64,000 bases of DNA, taken from contig CAYYIV010000008.1 in the NCBI GenBank assembly GCA_964472095.1, forward strand, positions 62,001 through 126,000. The letters are read 5' to 3'. Shown here piece after piece: positions 19,758-27,630 of this stretch. Within the stretch, counting starts at the first letter, position 1, and the number at the start of each line of letters is the position of its first letter. The notes below the pieces were generated by a model that had not been told where the DNA came from, did not search any database, and saw only the letters and a list, made by a program, of their open reading frames with translations. Source of the DNA: Pelagibius sp964472095 (GTDB lineage: Bacteria > Pseudomonadota > Alphaproteobacteria > Kiloniellales > Kiloniellaceae). A program made the position numbers and the translations under genes.

Positions 19758-21239
19758 ATGACCGAGCTGCCGCAGATCGAAACCCCGGAGCCCGTCGCGC
19801 CGGAGGCCGTCACCGACCCCCGCGCCGCCGCCGACCGACTGGAGGCGCTCTACGCCCAGGCCACCGGCTTTCTCTGCGATGGATTCGAATCTCTGATCGC
19901 CGGCAGGTCCCGGCCACGCCGGCTGCGTGCCTTCTATCCCCAGGTGGCGATCACCACCACCTCCTTCGCCCATATCGACTCGCGGCTGTCCTTCGGTCAC
20001 GTGCCGATGCCGGGGCACTACGCGGCCACAATCACCCGTCCGGACCTCTTCCGCGACTACCTGACCCAGCAGCTCGGCCTGCTGACCAAGAACCACAACG
20101 TGCCGCTGATCGTCGGTCCCTCACAGACGCCGATTCCGCTGCACTTCGCCTTTCCCGACGGTATGCACGTGGAGGGCGCCCTGGTCGAGCAGATCGACCG
20201 CCCGTTGCGGGACATCTTCGACGTCCCCGACCTGGCGATCACCGACGATGCCATCGTGAACGGCACCTTCGAGGCGCGGCCCGGCCAGCCGCTGCCGCTG
20301 GCGCCCTTCACCGCACCGCGGATCGACTACTCTCTGCACCGTCTTGCGCACTACACCGCGACGGCGCCGGAGCATTTCCAGAACTTCGTCATCTTCACCA
20401 ATTACCAGTTCTACATTGACGCCTTCTGCGCACTGGCGCGCGAGGCGCTGGCCCGCGACGACAACGACTACGAGGCCTTCATCGAGCCAGGCAACCTGCT
20501 GACGCCGCGCGGCGCCCTCGGGCCCGGCAGCACGCGGACGGATCGCCTGCCGCAGATGCCGGCCTACCACCTGAAGGGACCGAACCACAGCGGCATCACC
20601 ATGGTGAACATCGGCGTCGGTCCGTCCAACGCCAAAACCATCACCGACCACATCGCCGTGCTGCGCCCGCACGCCTGGCTGATGCTCGGGCACTGCGCCG
20701 GCCTCAGGAATTCCCAGGCGCTCGGCGACTACGTGCTGGCGCACGGTTACGTGCGCGAGGATCACGTGCTCGACGCCGACCTGCCGACCTGGGTGCCGAT
20801 TCCGCCGCTGGCGGAGGTGCAGGTGGCGCTGGAGGAGGCCGTCGAGGAGGTTACCGGCCTGGAAGGCTACGAGCTGAAATCGATCATGCGCACTGGCACG
20901 GTCGCCACCATCGACAACCGGAACTGGGAGCTGCGCGACCACCGCGAGCCGGTGCAGCGCTTCTCCCAGTCCCGCGCCATCGCCCTCGACATGGAAAGCG
21001 CCACCATCGCCGCCAATGGCTTCCGCTTCCGGGTACCCTATGGCACCCTGCTCTGCGTTTCCGACAAGCCGCTGCACGGCGAGCTCAAGCTGCCCGGCAT
21101 GGCGACCGCCTTCTACAAGCGCCAGATCGACCAGCACCTGAAGATCGGCCTGCGCGCCATGGAGAAGCTGCGCGACATGGCACCGGAGCGCCTGCATTCG
21201 CGGAAATTACGCAGCTTCTCGGAGACGGCGTTCCAGTGA
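19758..21239 (+). CDS. amn: AMP nucleosidase
   Basis: A 493-residue enzyme that hydrolyses AMP to adenine and ribose 5-phosphate, controlling cellular AMP and feeding purine salvage. The N-terminal regulatory part contains FYPQVAITTTSFAHIDSRLSFGHVPMPG; the C-terminal half is a nucleoside-phosphorylase-like domain with MVNIGVGPSNAKTITDHIAVLRPHAWLMLGHCAGLR and ALDMESATIAANGFRFRVPYGTLLCVSDKPLHGE. Length and blocks match the full-length family. ATG 19758 has no clear ribosome site. A hairpin after the stop (21244-21268) may end transcription. It connects in theme to the purine degradation genes later in the window. Confidence 0.93.
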   Translation: MTELPQIETPEPVAPEAVTDPRAAADRLEALYAQATGFLCDGFESLIAGRSRPRRLRAFYPQVAITTTSFAHIDSRLSFGHVPMPGHYAATITRPDLFRDYLTQQLGLLTKNHNVPLIVGPSQTPIPLHFAFPDGMHVEGALVEQIDRPLRDIFDVPDLAITDDAIVNGTFEARPGQPLPLAPFTAPRIDYSLHRLAHYTATAPEHFQNFVIFTNYQFYIDAFCALAREALARDDNDYEAFIEPGNLLTPRGALGPGSTRTDRLPQMPAYHLKGPNHSGITMVNIGVGPSNAKTITDHIAVLRPHAWLMLGHCAGLRNSQALGDYVLAHGYVREDHVLDADLPTWVPIPPLAEVQVALEEAVEEVTGLEGYELKSIMRTGTVATIDNRNWELRDHREPVQRFSQSRAIALDMESATIAANGFRFRVPYGTLLCVSDKPLHGELKLPGMATAFYKRQIDQHLKIGLRAMEKLRDMAPERLHSRKLRSFSETAFQ

Positions 21240-21243
21240 GCAC

Positions 21244-21268
21244 GCCCAGGATACTCAGAGACCTGGGC
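21244..21268. terminator. hairpin between amn and the RT-protease gene
   Basis: GCCCAGG (21244-21250) and CCTGGGC (21262-21268) form a perfect 7-bp stem with an 11-nt loop, starting 5 nt after the amn stop and 74 bp after the convergent RT-protease stop. The U-tract is short (CTTA), so it is a weak terminator candidate. Confidence 0.45.
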
Positions 21269-21341
21269 TTACCGCTAGGGTCATGACGACTATGCTACAG
21301 GCGCCTCACTGAGGAAGAAATTGTCCCTCGAACGGCATGCA

Positions 21342-23108
21342 TCAGGTTCTCAGGAACTTCACGAAATTACTGAAATGGTCCATGACTAGATTGGCTGCTC
21401 GGCGTATTTGCCCGACTTGCGGTCCCGGTTCACCATCCGCGCGCGCGCCAAAGCCGATAAAGTCCGCTTCCCAGTTCACTATCGGCTTGGGAGTATGTAC
21501 GTGCTTCGCGCGCTCCAGTACGTAATCAATGGGTGTAACAAAGTGGTCGGTTGCCATTGATCTTACCAAACCAATCACATGACCACGGTCATTCACAACA
21601 GCACCTCCACTGTCTCCTTCTTCAAGAGCTATATCGACTGCGTAGAGCGTCATACCGAATCGCTCTTTGAATTGAGTAATCTTACCTGTCTTGTGCGAAA
21701 GACGGTCGCCTCGGGTGTAATGCGGATATCCCAGAACCGCTATACTTTCGCCAACTACCACTTCGCGTGTGGTCTCCGGCCTTAGTGGTCGATAGAAGCC
21801 TCTCAAGATCGGGCTGCCATCGAGAAGCGCTATGTCTCGAATTGGATCACAGAGGATCGCGTCTGAAATATCGAAATCAAACGCAGGATTATTCGCGGAG
21901 AAGACTTTGGTTGTGTGAGACAGAGTGTGAAACGCAGTGACTAGTCCTATTCCCTCAAGGAAGAAGCAGGAGCCCGTCTTGTATAGAACGGCGTCGTTGC
22001 CGCCATGAGCTATGCTGCTTCCGTAGTTCCGGTGGAACCCTTGGCAGACAAGGACATGTTGTTCGGTATACCGGCTTGCTTTTCGCTCTATGAGACGACC
22101 GATCTCGATCGGCCTTACTCCGACAAACGTTTTATTGAAGGTTTCGGCCATGGTAGTAAAGACACTGTCGGCGGAGCCTTTCGTATTTCTAATGTGCTCG
22201 ATCTTCCCCCGCAGCACCTTTGAGATGTCCTTCGGTCCCTTCTTTCCCGACCACTCATGATGAGCCTTCAGTGCGTCATCGGGCGATTTCCCGGAAAGAT
22301 GCAGAAGGGTGCGAATCTGGCGAACGTATCGTCGATCTACATTCACCTTCTTGTTAACAATCGACCCAACGACGATCTGCTTTTGTTGACGGAAGGCAAC
22401 TCTCGTCTTTGCATTGTTTAAGCGAAAGCTGTTCGCTTCTACTATGCTCCGGAGCGGTTCCGCCGCAACGTAGGAAAACGTCTCCCTGTCTTGCTCGACC
22501 AGCGCCAGGAGATTCCGTCTCGTTTTCCCTGAGAAGACAAGATCATCGCTGTATCGGGAATAGCGGAACCCATGTTCCCTTGCGAAACGGATTAGCTCGC
22601 CATCCATCCTTCTTGCAATCAGGTTTGAAATTGCGGGGGATGTTGGCGCGCCTTGGGGCAGCACACCGTCACACGTGCAAAGTTGAGCAATGATCACTGC
22701 CCAATTGTGGGGAACTCTCAACGGGAATGCCTTCAGCGCACCGAGGACTCGTGGGAATGTGATTCTCCCAAAGAAATTTTCAATGTCGACACGCACCACA
22801 AACTCTCGCCGCACGTGCCGAGCGGCCATATCCTGCGCAGTTTTCCCCCAAGTATATGAGAACACGCAGGACCTGTTGTTGATCATCTCCGGTGTTAGGA
22901 TCTTATCCAAAATTGCTCGCTGGATAATGTATAAACCCCTATCCGGAGATGTGATCAGCCTTACACCACCCCCGCGCTTCGGGAGTTTAAACTTTCTGTA
23001 TCCGGAGCTTTGACCCTTCTTTGTGAAGGCATAGAAGATTATTGCCTTCCGATTTACATTCAAGAGATCGGCAAGCTCCTGCAGGGTCGCAAATGGGAGA
23101 GCTAGCAA
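21342..23108 (-). CDS. retron-type reverse transcriptase fused to a trypsin-like serine protease
   Basis: A 588-residue two-domain protein. Residues 1-320 are a retron-class RT: SSGYRKFKLPKRGGGVRLI (early RT motifs), MAARH at 94-98 where retron RTs have NAxxH, catalytic Asp108 in VDIENFF, LPQGAPTSPAISN at 150-162, YSDD at 186-189 with Asp188/189, and VVG at 246-248 in the retron VTG position. Residues 345-540 are a trypsin-like protease with His394 (TAFHT), Asp425 (RDIALLD) and Ser500 (EGDSGGA), a complete triad. There is no maturase or integrase. The start is TTG 23108, 7 nt after GGAGG; no better start fits. A candidate msr-msd RNA lies immediately upstream. G+C is near 50 % on sampled lines against about 70 % outside, a sign of transfer. 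RT-protease fusions are known among retron RTs; I infer phage defence with the protease as toxic effector. Confidence 0.9.
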   Translation of the reverse strand: MLALPFATLQELADLLNVNRKAIIFYAFTKKGQSSGYRKFKLPKRGGGVRLITSPDRGLYIIQRAILDKILTPEMINNRSCVFSYTWGKTAQDMAARHVRREFVVRVDIENFFGRITFPRVLGALKAFPLRVPHNWAVIIAQLCTCDGVLPQGAPTSPAISNLIARRMDGELIRFAREHGFRYSRYSDDLVFSGKTRRNLLALVEQDRETFSYVAAEPLRSIVEANSFRLNNAKTRVAFRQQKQIVVGSIVNKKVNVDRRYVRQIRTLLHLSGKSPDDALKAHHEWSGKKGPKDISKVLRGKIEHIRNTKGSADSVFTTMAETFNKTFVGVRPIEIGRLIERKASRYTEQHVLVCQGFHRNYGSSIAHGGNDAVLYKTGSCFFLEGIGLVTAFHTLSHTTKVFSANNPAFDFDISDAILCDPIRDIALLDGSPILRGFYRPLRPETTREVVVGESIAVLGYPHYTRGDRLSHKTGKITQFKERFGMTLYAVDIALEEGDSGGAVVNDRGHVIGLVRSMATDHFVTPIDYVLERAKHVHTPKPIVNWEADFIGFGARADGEPGPQVGQIRRAANLVMDHFSNFVKFLRT

Positions 23109-23114
23109 TCACAA

Positions 23115-23240
23115 GCCTCCGGGCACTTTAAGCTTTGCAGCCGAGGATACGCATAGGCATCACTAGACGGTGAGCCTTGTGGCCCAAACATTGTAAGAAC
23201 ATCGCAATTAGCACGATGCAGGTAGCAAGCACCCGGAGGC
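23115..23240 (-). ncRNA. candidate retron msr-msd RNA
   Basis: A perfect 9-bp inverted repeat encloses 108 nt directly upstream of the RT gene: GCCTCCGGG (a1, 23240-23232 on the minus strand) and CCCGGAGGC (a2, 23123-23115). This is the layout of retron RNAs, where a1 and a2 pair and the RT primes from a G near a1. Inside are a hairpin with stem CATCG/CGATG at 23218-23200 (extendable by two wobble pairs), and a second, TGGGCC-ACAA-GGCTCA, at 23186-23171. A longer imperfect fold between CCG at 23170-23168 and CGG at 23143-23141 could be the msd stem. The total of 126 nt is at the short end of known examples. The branching G and msd ends cannot be placed from sequence alone. Confidence 0.72.
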
Positions 23241-23248
23241 GAACGAAG

Positions 23249-23282
23249 ACTATACAGCCGTGAATTGAATTTCAACAATTCA
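23249..23282 (-). promoter_or_regulatory. promoter-like sequence with inverted repeat, retron
   Basis: On the minus strand TATAGT (23254-23249) is a good -10 box 8 nt before the a1 repeat, so transcription would begin almost exactly at the RNA's 5' end. A -35 could be TTGTTG (23278-23273, 18-bp spacer) or TTGAAA (23275-23270, 15-bp spacer). The -35 area lies within a perfect inverted repeat, TGAATTG (23261-23267) and CAATTCA (23276-23282), which could be an operator. Confidence 0.5.
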
Positions 23283-23338
23283 ACGTCGCCTTGATGAGGC
23301 GCTGCTGAAGCTGCCTTGGCGAGCCACGCACAATCGCG

Positions 23339-24337
23339 CTAAAGCTCCGTCACCGCCGCGCTGCCGCCTGGGCGGATGACCAGGGGGTTGCGCAGCGGCC
23401 GCCCGAAGACTTCGGACTCGATCTCAAAGACGTCGTTCTCCTGCGCCCCCACGCCGTCGGTGAAGCTGAGGATCGCTGCACCGAAGTAATGCACGTGGAC
23501 GTCGCCTGGCCGGCGGTGCTGCGGGTACTTGAAATGGTGGTGCTCGAGATTCGCGAGGGTATGGCTCATGTTGGCCTCGCCGGTCGCGAAGGGCTTCTCC
23601 CAGATCACCTGGCTGCCGCGGCGGATGCGGGCCTGTCCGCGGATGTCGTCGGGGGCCGTGCCGAGCAACAGCTCCGGCCCGAAGGAGCAGGGCCTGAGCT
23701 TGGAGTGTGCCAGATAGAGGTAGTTGCGCCGCTCGAGCACGTGGTCGGAGAATTCGTTGCCAAGGGCGAAGCCGAGGCGTCGCGGGCGACCCTTGGGATC
23801 GATCAGGTAGAGCCCGACCAGTTCCGCCTCGTCGCCGCCGTCCTCGGCGAAGTCGACCATGTCGAAGGCCTGCTCCGGCGGTGTCACGATGCTGCCGTCG
23901 CCCTTGTAGAACCACTCCGGCGCGACGCCGAGAACACCCTCCGCCGGCCTGCCGCCTTCGAGGCCCCATTTGAACATCTTCATGGAGTCGGAAAGCGCTT
24001 CCTCGCCCTGCTCCGCCACCTTGCGGTGCATGGAATCGCGGGCGTCGGCACTGCCCAAGTGGGTAAGGCCGGTGCCGCTGACCAGGCAGTGCGCCGCATC
24101 GGGATGATCGAGCGGCGGCAGCAGGCGGCGCTCGGCCACCACGGCATCGTAGTCATCGAACTCGCTGCCGACCCGCTCCTCGGCCACCAGCGCCAGGCTC
24201 TGGCCCTCCTCAAGAGCGATCTGCGCGAGGTCATAGACCCGCTCCACCCCGTCGAGCAACTGCAATTGCCGGCCCGATTCGTCGGGCATGCCGACAACAC
24301 GGGTGGCCTGTCGGCTGAAAAACTGCACCAAACGCAT
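23339..24337 (-). CDS. AraD1/GguC-family protein (fumarylacetoacetase-like fold)
   Basis: A 332-residue protein of the AraD1 family, related to the fumarylacetoacetate hydrolase superfamily and in some bacteria acting as L-2-keto-3-deoxyarabonate dehydratase. Features seen are GLTHLGSADARDSMH near residue 90, PEWFYKGDGSIVTPPE and the acidic EDGGDEAELVGLYLID, which in this superfamily hold the metal. I chose ATG 24337 (MRLVQFFSR); a GTG 12 nt upstream is possible. It is not beside sugar-catabolic genes here, so the substrate is open. It lies just outside the low-G+C retron island and has the usual high G+C. Confidence 0.75.
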   Translation of the reverse strand: MRLVQFFSRQATRVVGMPDESGRQLQLLDGVERVYDLAQIALEEGQSLALVAEERVGSEFDDYDAVVAERRLLPPLDHPDAAHCLVSGTGLTHLGSADARDSMHRKVAEQGEEALSDSMKMFKWGLEGGRPAEGVLGVAPEWFYKGDGSIVTPPEQAFDMVDFAEDGGDEAELVGLYLIDPKGRPRRLGFALGNEFSDHVLERRNYLYLAHSKLRPCSFGPELLLGTAPDDIRGQARIRRGSQVIWEKPFATGEANMSHTLANLEHHHFKYPQHRRPGDVHVHYFGAAILSFTDGVGAQENDVFEIESEVFGRPLRNPLVIRPGGSAAVTEL

Positions 24338-24447
24338 TTCCGTTCCCACCTGAGTTTCTTGGTCTTGTCGTCGCTTGCATGTCGACGCCCCGTGCTTAGG
24401 GGGCCGGTGCGGCAGTCTAGATCACGGCGGCGGGAAGCTCCAAGCCG

Positions 24448-25050
24448 TCAATCGGCGGACGAGCGCGTCATCAGCAGGACCTCCGTGCTGTAGGGGTAGC
24501 AGGCGTGGGCGACGATGGGCCGCCGGTCGGCGACGCGGTAGCCGCTGCGCAGATAGAGTCGCAAGGCACCTGCGTTCTCGGCGAAGACCTGAACGCTGAG
24601 GCGGTCGCAGTGGGCCCTCCGGGCGCGCTCCAGGGCGATGTCCAGCAGGGCACCGCCGATGCCGCGGCCGCGGAAGAGCGGAAAGACCGCCAGGGCGTTC
24701 ACGTAAAAGCTGCCCGGCACGCGATACTCGAGTTCGACCAGGGGGCGCAGCAACGGAGGAATCGCGGGCAACTCGGCCAGATCCTGCGCTCTCGGCGCCG
24801 GCAGGGTATAGGCCAACAGCATCCCGGCGATCTTGCCGTCGAGATGGGCCACCACGGCGTTGCGGTAGGAGAAGTTGGCGTCCTCGCGCGCCGCGCGCTC
24901 GGCACCGACGTCCAGGGCCGTGCGACCGTCACTGGCCTGCTGCGCCCAGAGGAAGCCGGGAATTCCCTCCCCCGCGATCTCGATCAACTGGGCGAGCGCC
25001 CGGGCGTCGTCTTTGCGTGCATCCCGGTAGAGCGGTAACCATGCTTCCAT
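24448..25050 (-). CDS. GNAT-family N-acetyltransferase
   Basis: A 200-residue acetyltransferase. Visible: YRDARKDDARALAQLIEIAGEG at the start, AVVAHLDGKIAGMLLAYTLP, then VNALAVFPLFRGRGIGGALLDIALERA (the R-G-x-G-I-G acetyl-CoA loop) and SVQVFAENAGALRLYLRSGYRVADRR. I chose ATG 25050, 9 nt after GGAAGGA; ATG 25059 and GTG 25068 are alternatives. The loop is canonical, so activity is expected, but the substrate is unknown. Neighbours give no clue. Confidence 0.84.
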   Translation of the reverse strand: MEAWLPLYRDARKDDARALAQLIEIAGEGIPGFLWAQQASDGRTALDVGAERAAREDANFSYRNAVVAHLDGKIAGMLLAYTLPAPRAQDLAELPAIPPLLRPLVELEYRVPGSFYVNALAVFPLFRGRGIGGALLDIALERARRAHCDRLSVQVFAENAGALRLYLRSGYRVADRRPIVAHACYPYSTEVLLMTRSSAD

Positions 25051-25170
25051 CGGATACATTCCTTCCACCGAGCCTGCTGTGCCGATGTCCGTGCCGCGCG
25101 GGCAGCGGCAAGTTCCTGGACAGCTACGCGTGGAGCCGCACCGGAGGTTTCAGGAAAAATGCTCTCCTAC

Positions 25171-25210
25171 CTCGAAAAAGGAAAGCCCCGGGACAATGCC
25201 CCGGGGCTTT
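25171..25210 (-). terminator. strong terminator after the chemoreceptor gene
   Basis: An 11-bp perfect stem (AAAGCCCCGGG at 25182-25192 with CCCGGGGCTTT at 25200-25210) with a 7-nt loop; on the minus strand it is followed by CCTTTTTCG. It lies about 35 nt after the chemoreceptor stop codon. Confidence 0.85.
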
Positions 25211-25243
25211 GTCTGCTCCGGCGAGGCCGGATATCGGCGAAGG

Positions 25244-26926
25244 CTATGCCGCCTTGATGCCGACAATGAAGTTCTGCACCACTTCGCGCATCCGCTCGGC
25301 GTGCTTGGAGAGCTCCTCCGAAGCGGTAAGTACGTCGCGCGAAGCAACTCCCGTCTCACTGGCGCCACCCTTCACCTGAACGATATTGTTGGTGACGTCG
25401 CTGGTGCCGACCGAGGCCTGCTGGACGTTGCGGGCGATCTCGCGGGTCGCTGCAGCCTGCTCCTCGACCGCCGCAGCGATGGCCGTGGTGATCTCATCGA
25501 TCTGCTGGATCACCGAGGAGATCTGGCCAATTGCATTGACAGCATTCTCCGACTCGCCACGCACACTGGAGATCTGAGCGGAAATCTCCTCGGTCGCCTT
25601 GGCGGTCTGGGTCGCCAGGTTCTTGACCTCGCTGGCGACCACGGCAAATCCCTTGCCCGCCTCGCCGGCGCGCGCCGCCTCGATAGTGGCATTGAGCGCC
25701 AGCAGATTGGTCTGCTCGGCGATGTCGTTGATCAGCTTCACCACGGCGCCGATCGAGTCCGACTGCTCGCGCAGACCGTTGATGACGGCGGAAGTCTGGC
25801 TGGCCGCCGCCACCGCGGACTGAGCGACGTCGGTGGCGCGGGACACCTGTGAGGCGATCTCGCCGAGGGAGGCGTTGATCTCCTCCGTCGCCGAGGCCAC
25901 GGTCTCCACGTTGGAAGAGGCTTCTTCGGCCGCTGCGGCGACCGTCGCACTCATTTCCTCGGTGCGCTGGGCGATCTGTGACATCGAGGAAGCCACGCTC
26001 TTAAGCTCCGTGGCACCCTCGGCGACGCTGGACACCAGCTCCGCGGAGGCCGTATCGAAGTCGGATGTCATCTCCTCGATGCGCTTTGCGCGCTTCGCTT
26101 TCTCCTCGTTCTCCTTGGCCGCCCGCGCTTCCATCGCGCGGTTCTCGATCAGGCGTTGGCGGAAGAATTCCACCGACTTGGCCATCATGCCGATTTCGTC
26201 GCCACGGTCCTGATTGGCTGTAGCATCGTCATAGTGACCCTCGGCGAGGCGGCCCATGAAGGCCGACATGCCGTTGATCGGCGAAGCGATCGCCTGCGAC
26301 AGCACGAACCAGGCGGCCCCAGCGAAGAGCATGGCGACGGCGGTACCGCTCAACAGTACGATGAGGGTGATGTCGAAGGCGCTTTCCACGGCCTGCTCGT
26401 TTCTGGCCATCAGTTCGCCGGCCAGGCCGACCAGCGCGGTCAGTTCGGCATTGGCCTCGTCGAGCATGCGCTCGCCGTAGCCGTTGGCCTCGAGAACGCG
26501 TGCCTCGTCGACGGTCAGGGGATTGCGCATCAGGCCGATCTGCCGGGAGACGATGTCGTCCTGCCAGCGCGCGACCAGATCGCTTGCCGCATCCAGCAAC
26601 CGCCTGGCCTCATCGACGGTCAGGCGCGACTGCAGCGATGCGAGCAGGTCGGCGTACTCGGACTTCGCCGTCTCATACTTGCCGATGTAATCGCGGTTGC
26701 CGCTGAGCAGCAGGCCGCGCACCGCCGCCTGCTGTTTGGCGACCTCCTGGCGCATGGCCTCCAAATCGTCGGTGATCTGGCTGATGCGCGCGGTGTCGGC
26801 AACGCGATCGCGAGACTCGCCGAGCTCATAGAAGGTCACGCCGGAAAGGCAGGCAATGATGAGGACCAGCGTCGCGAAGGCCGCGACCAGCTTGATCGAA
26901 ATGCGGGTGTTGTTGACGATGTTCAT
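25244..26926 (-). CDS. methyl-accepting chemotaxis protein
   Basis: A 560-residue transmembrane chemoreceptor. Membrane segment 1 is near residues 11-31 (IKLVAAFATLVLIIACLSGVTFY), and a mostly helical periplasmic domain of about 150 residues follows. Segment 2 is at about 190-213 (LIVLLSGTAVAMLFAGAAWFVL), then a HAMP domain (AIASPINGMSAFMGRLAEG) and a long coiled-coil signalling domain with the hairpin tip EQTNLLALNATIEAARAGEAGKGFAVVASEVKNLA. It would control CheA and bias the flagellar motor. GGAG precedes ATG 26926. It lies 17 bp after a secreted Cache-like protein gene on the same strand, which may supply ligand sensing. No other che gene is in the window. Confidence 0.92.
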   Translation of the reverse strand: MNIVNNTRISIKLVAAFATLVLIIACLSGVTFYELGESRDRVADTARISQITDDLEAMRQEVAKQQAAVRGLLLSGNRDYIGKYETAKSEYADLLASLQSRLTVDEARRLLDAASDLVARWQDDIVSRQIGLMRNPLTVDEARVLEANGYGERMLDEANAELTALVGLAGELMARNEQAVESAFDITLIVLLSGTAVAMLFAGAAWFVLSQAIASPINGMSAFMGRLAEGHYDDATANQDRGDEIGMMAKSVEFFRQRLIENRAMEARAAKENEEKAKRAKRIEEMTSDFDTASAELVSSVAEGATELKSVASSMSQIAQRTEEMSATVAAAAEEASSNVETVASATEEINASLGEIASQVSRATDVAQSAVAAASQTSAVINGLREQSDSIGAVVKLINDIAEQTNLLALNATIEAARAGEAGKGFAVVASEVKNLATQTAKATEEISAQISSVRGESENAVNAIGQISSVIQQIDEITTAIAAAVEEQAAATREIARNVQQASVGTSDVTNNIVQVKGGASETGVASRDVLTASEELSKHAERMREVVQNFIVGIKAA

Positions 26927-26943
26927 CTTGGGCTCCGGATCTC

Positions 26944-27543
26944 TCAGACCTTGCCGGCGGCATGGCGGCGGCGCAGTTCCGTCAGGTTGACGTCCACCGT
27001 GATCGCACCGACCACCTTGCCTTCTTGGGCGATGGAAAGATTCAACTGGGCAATTTCGGTGCCCGTCTCCTCGTTGATTTCGATTTCGTCAATGAAGACG
27101 GCATCGGGACCGACCTGGTAGGTCTTCTGCCACTTGGCCTCATCACCCTGCCAGAAGTCCGAGGTAATGGCGCTCTGGCCGGCATTCAGCCCGGCGGCGT
27201 CCATCACGAAGATCGCGCTGAAGAGTCCCTGCGAATTCGCCTGGATCCGAGTCAAGTAGTTGGAGAGCGGGCTGGAGAGTACCGCGGTGATCAGCGGCTG
27301 GTCCTCGACCGCGCGCTCCGCGACCCACTGCTGGTCCAGTGCATCGATGCCGGCTTGACTGATGCCGGCATAGCGCACGTTGCTCGCTTCCAGCGTCATC
27401 AGGACGACCGGGGAACTGGACCACTGACGGACTTCATCGACCAGGTAGTCGCGAATCAGCCACTCGTCGGCCGTAGCCGTCCCGGACCAGAACAGAGAAA
27501 GTGAAACGATCGCCAGCCCGGCGATCCGACGCAGCTTTATCAT
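26944..27543 (-). CDS. secreted PDC/Cache-like sensor protein
   Basis: A 199-residue protein with a Sec signal peptide (MIKLRRIAGLAIVSLSLFWSGTATA, cleavage about residue 25). The mature part looks like a single PDC/Cache domain: an N-terminal long helix, YLTRIQANSQGLFSAIFVMDAAGLNAGQS (the sensor hairpin with D-x-x-G), FIDEIEINEETGTEIAQLNLSIA and the closing strand GKVVGAITVDVNLTEL. Cache domains usually sit inside chemoreceptors or kinases, so a free periplasmic copy is unusual. ATG 27543 has GAGGTTGAG before it. It is upstream of and co-directional with the chemoreceptor, 17 bp apart, so the two probably work together. The ligand is unknown. Confidence 0.75.
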   Translation of the reverse strand: MIKLRRIAGLAIVSLSLFWSGTATADEWLIRDYLVDEVRQWSSSPVVLMTLEASNVRYAGISQAGIDALDQQWVAERAVEDQPLITAVLSSPLSNYLTRIQANSQGLFSAIFVMDAAGLNAGQSAITSDFWQGDEAKWQKTYQVGPDAVFIDEIEINEETGTEIAQLNLSIAQEGKVVGAITVDVNLTELRRRHAAGKV

Positions 27544-27630
27544 CTCAACCTCGAATGGATCAGATCAGGTACTGCCGCTTGTAACGATCAGCCATTAATT
27601 AACTGATAAGATTAGATATTATAGCTGCTT

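Noticed and set aside
21342..23108. RT as a group II intron or diversity-generating retroelement
   Set aside because: No maturase/endonuclease domain, no intron RNA domain V visible, and no template/variable repeat or Avd-like gene nearby; the RT carries the retron xAxxH and VxG positions.
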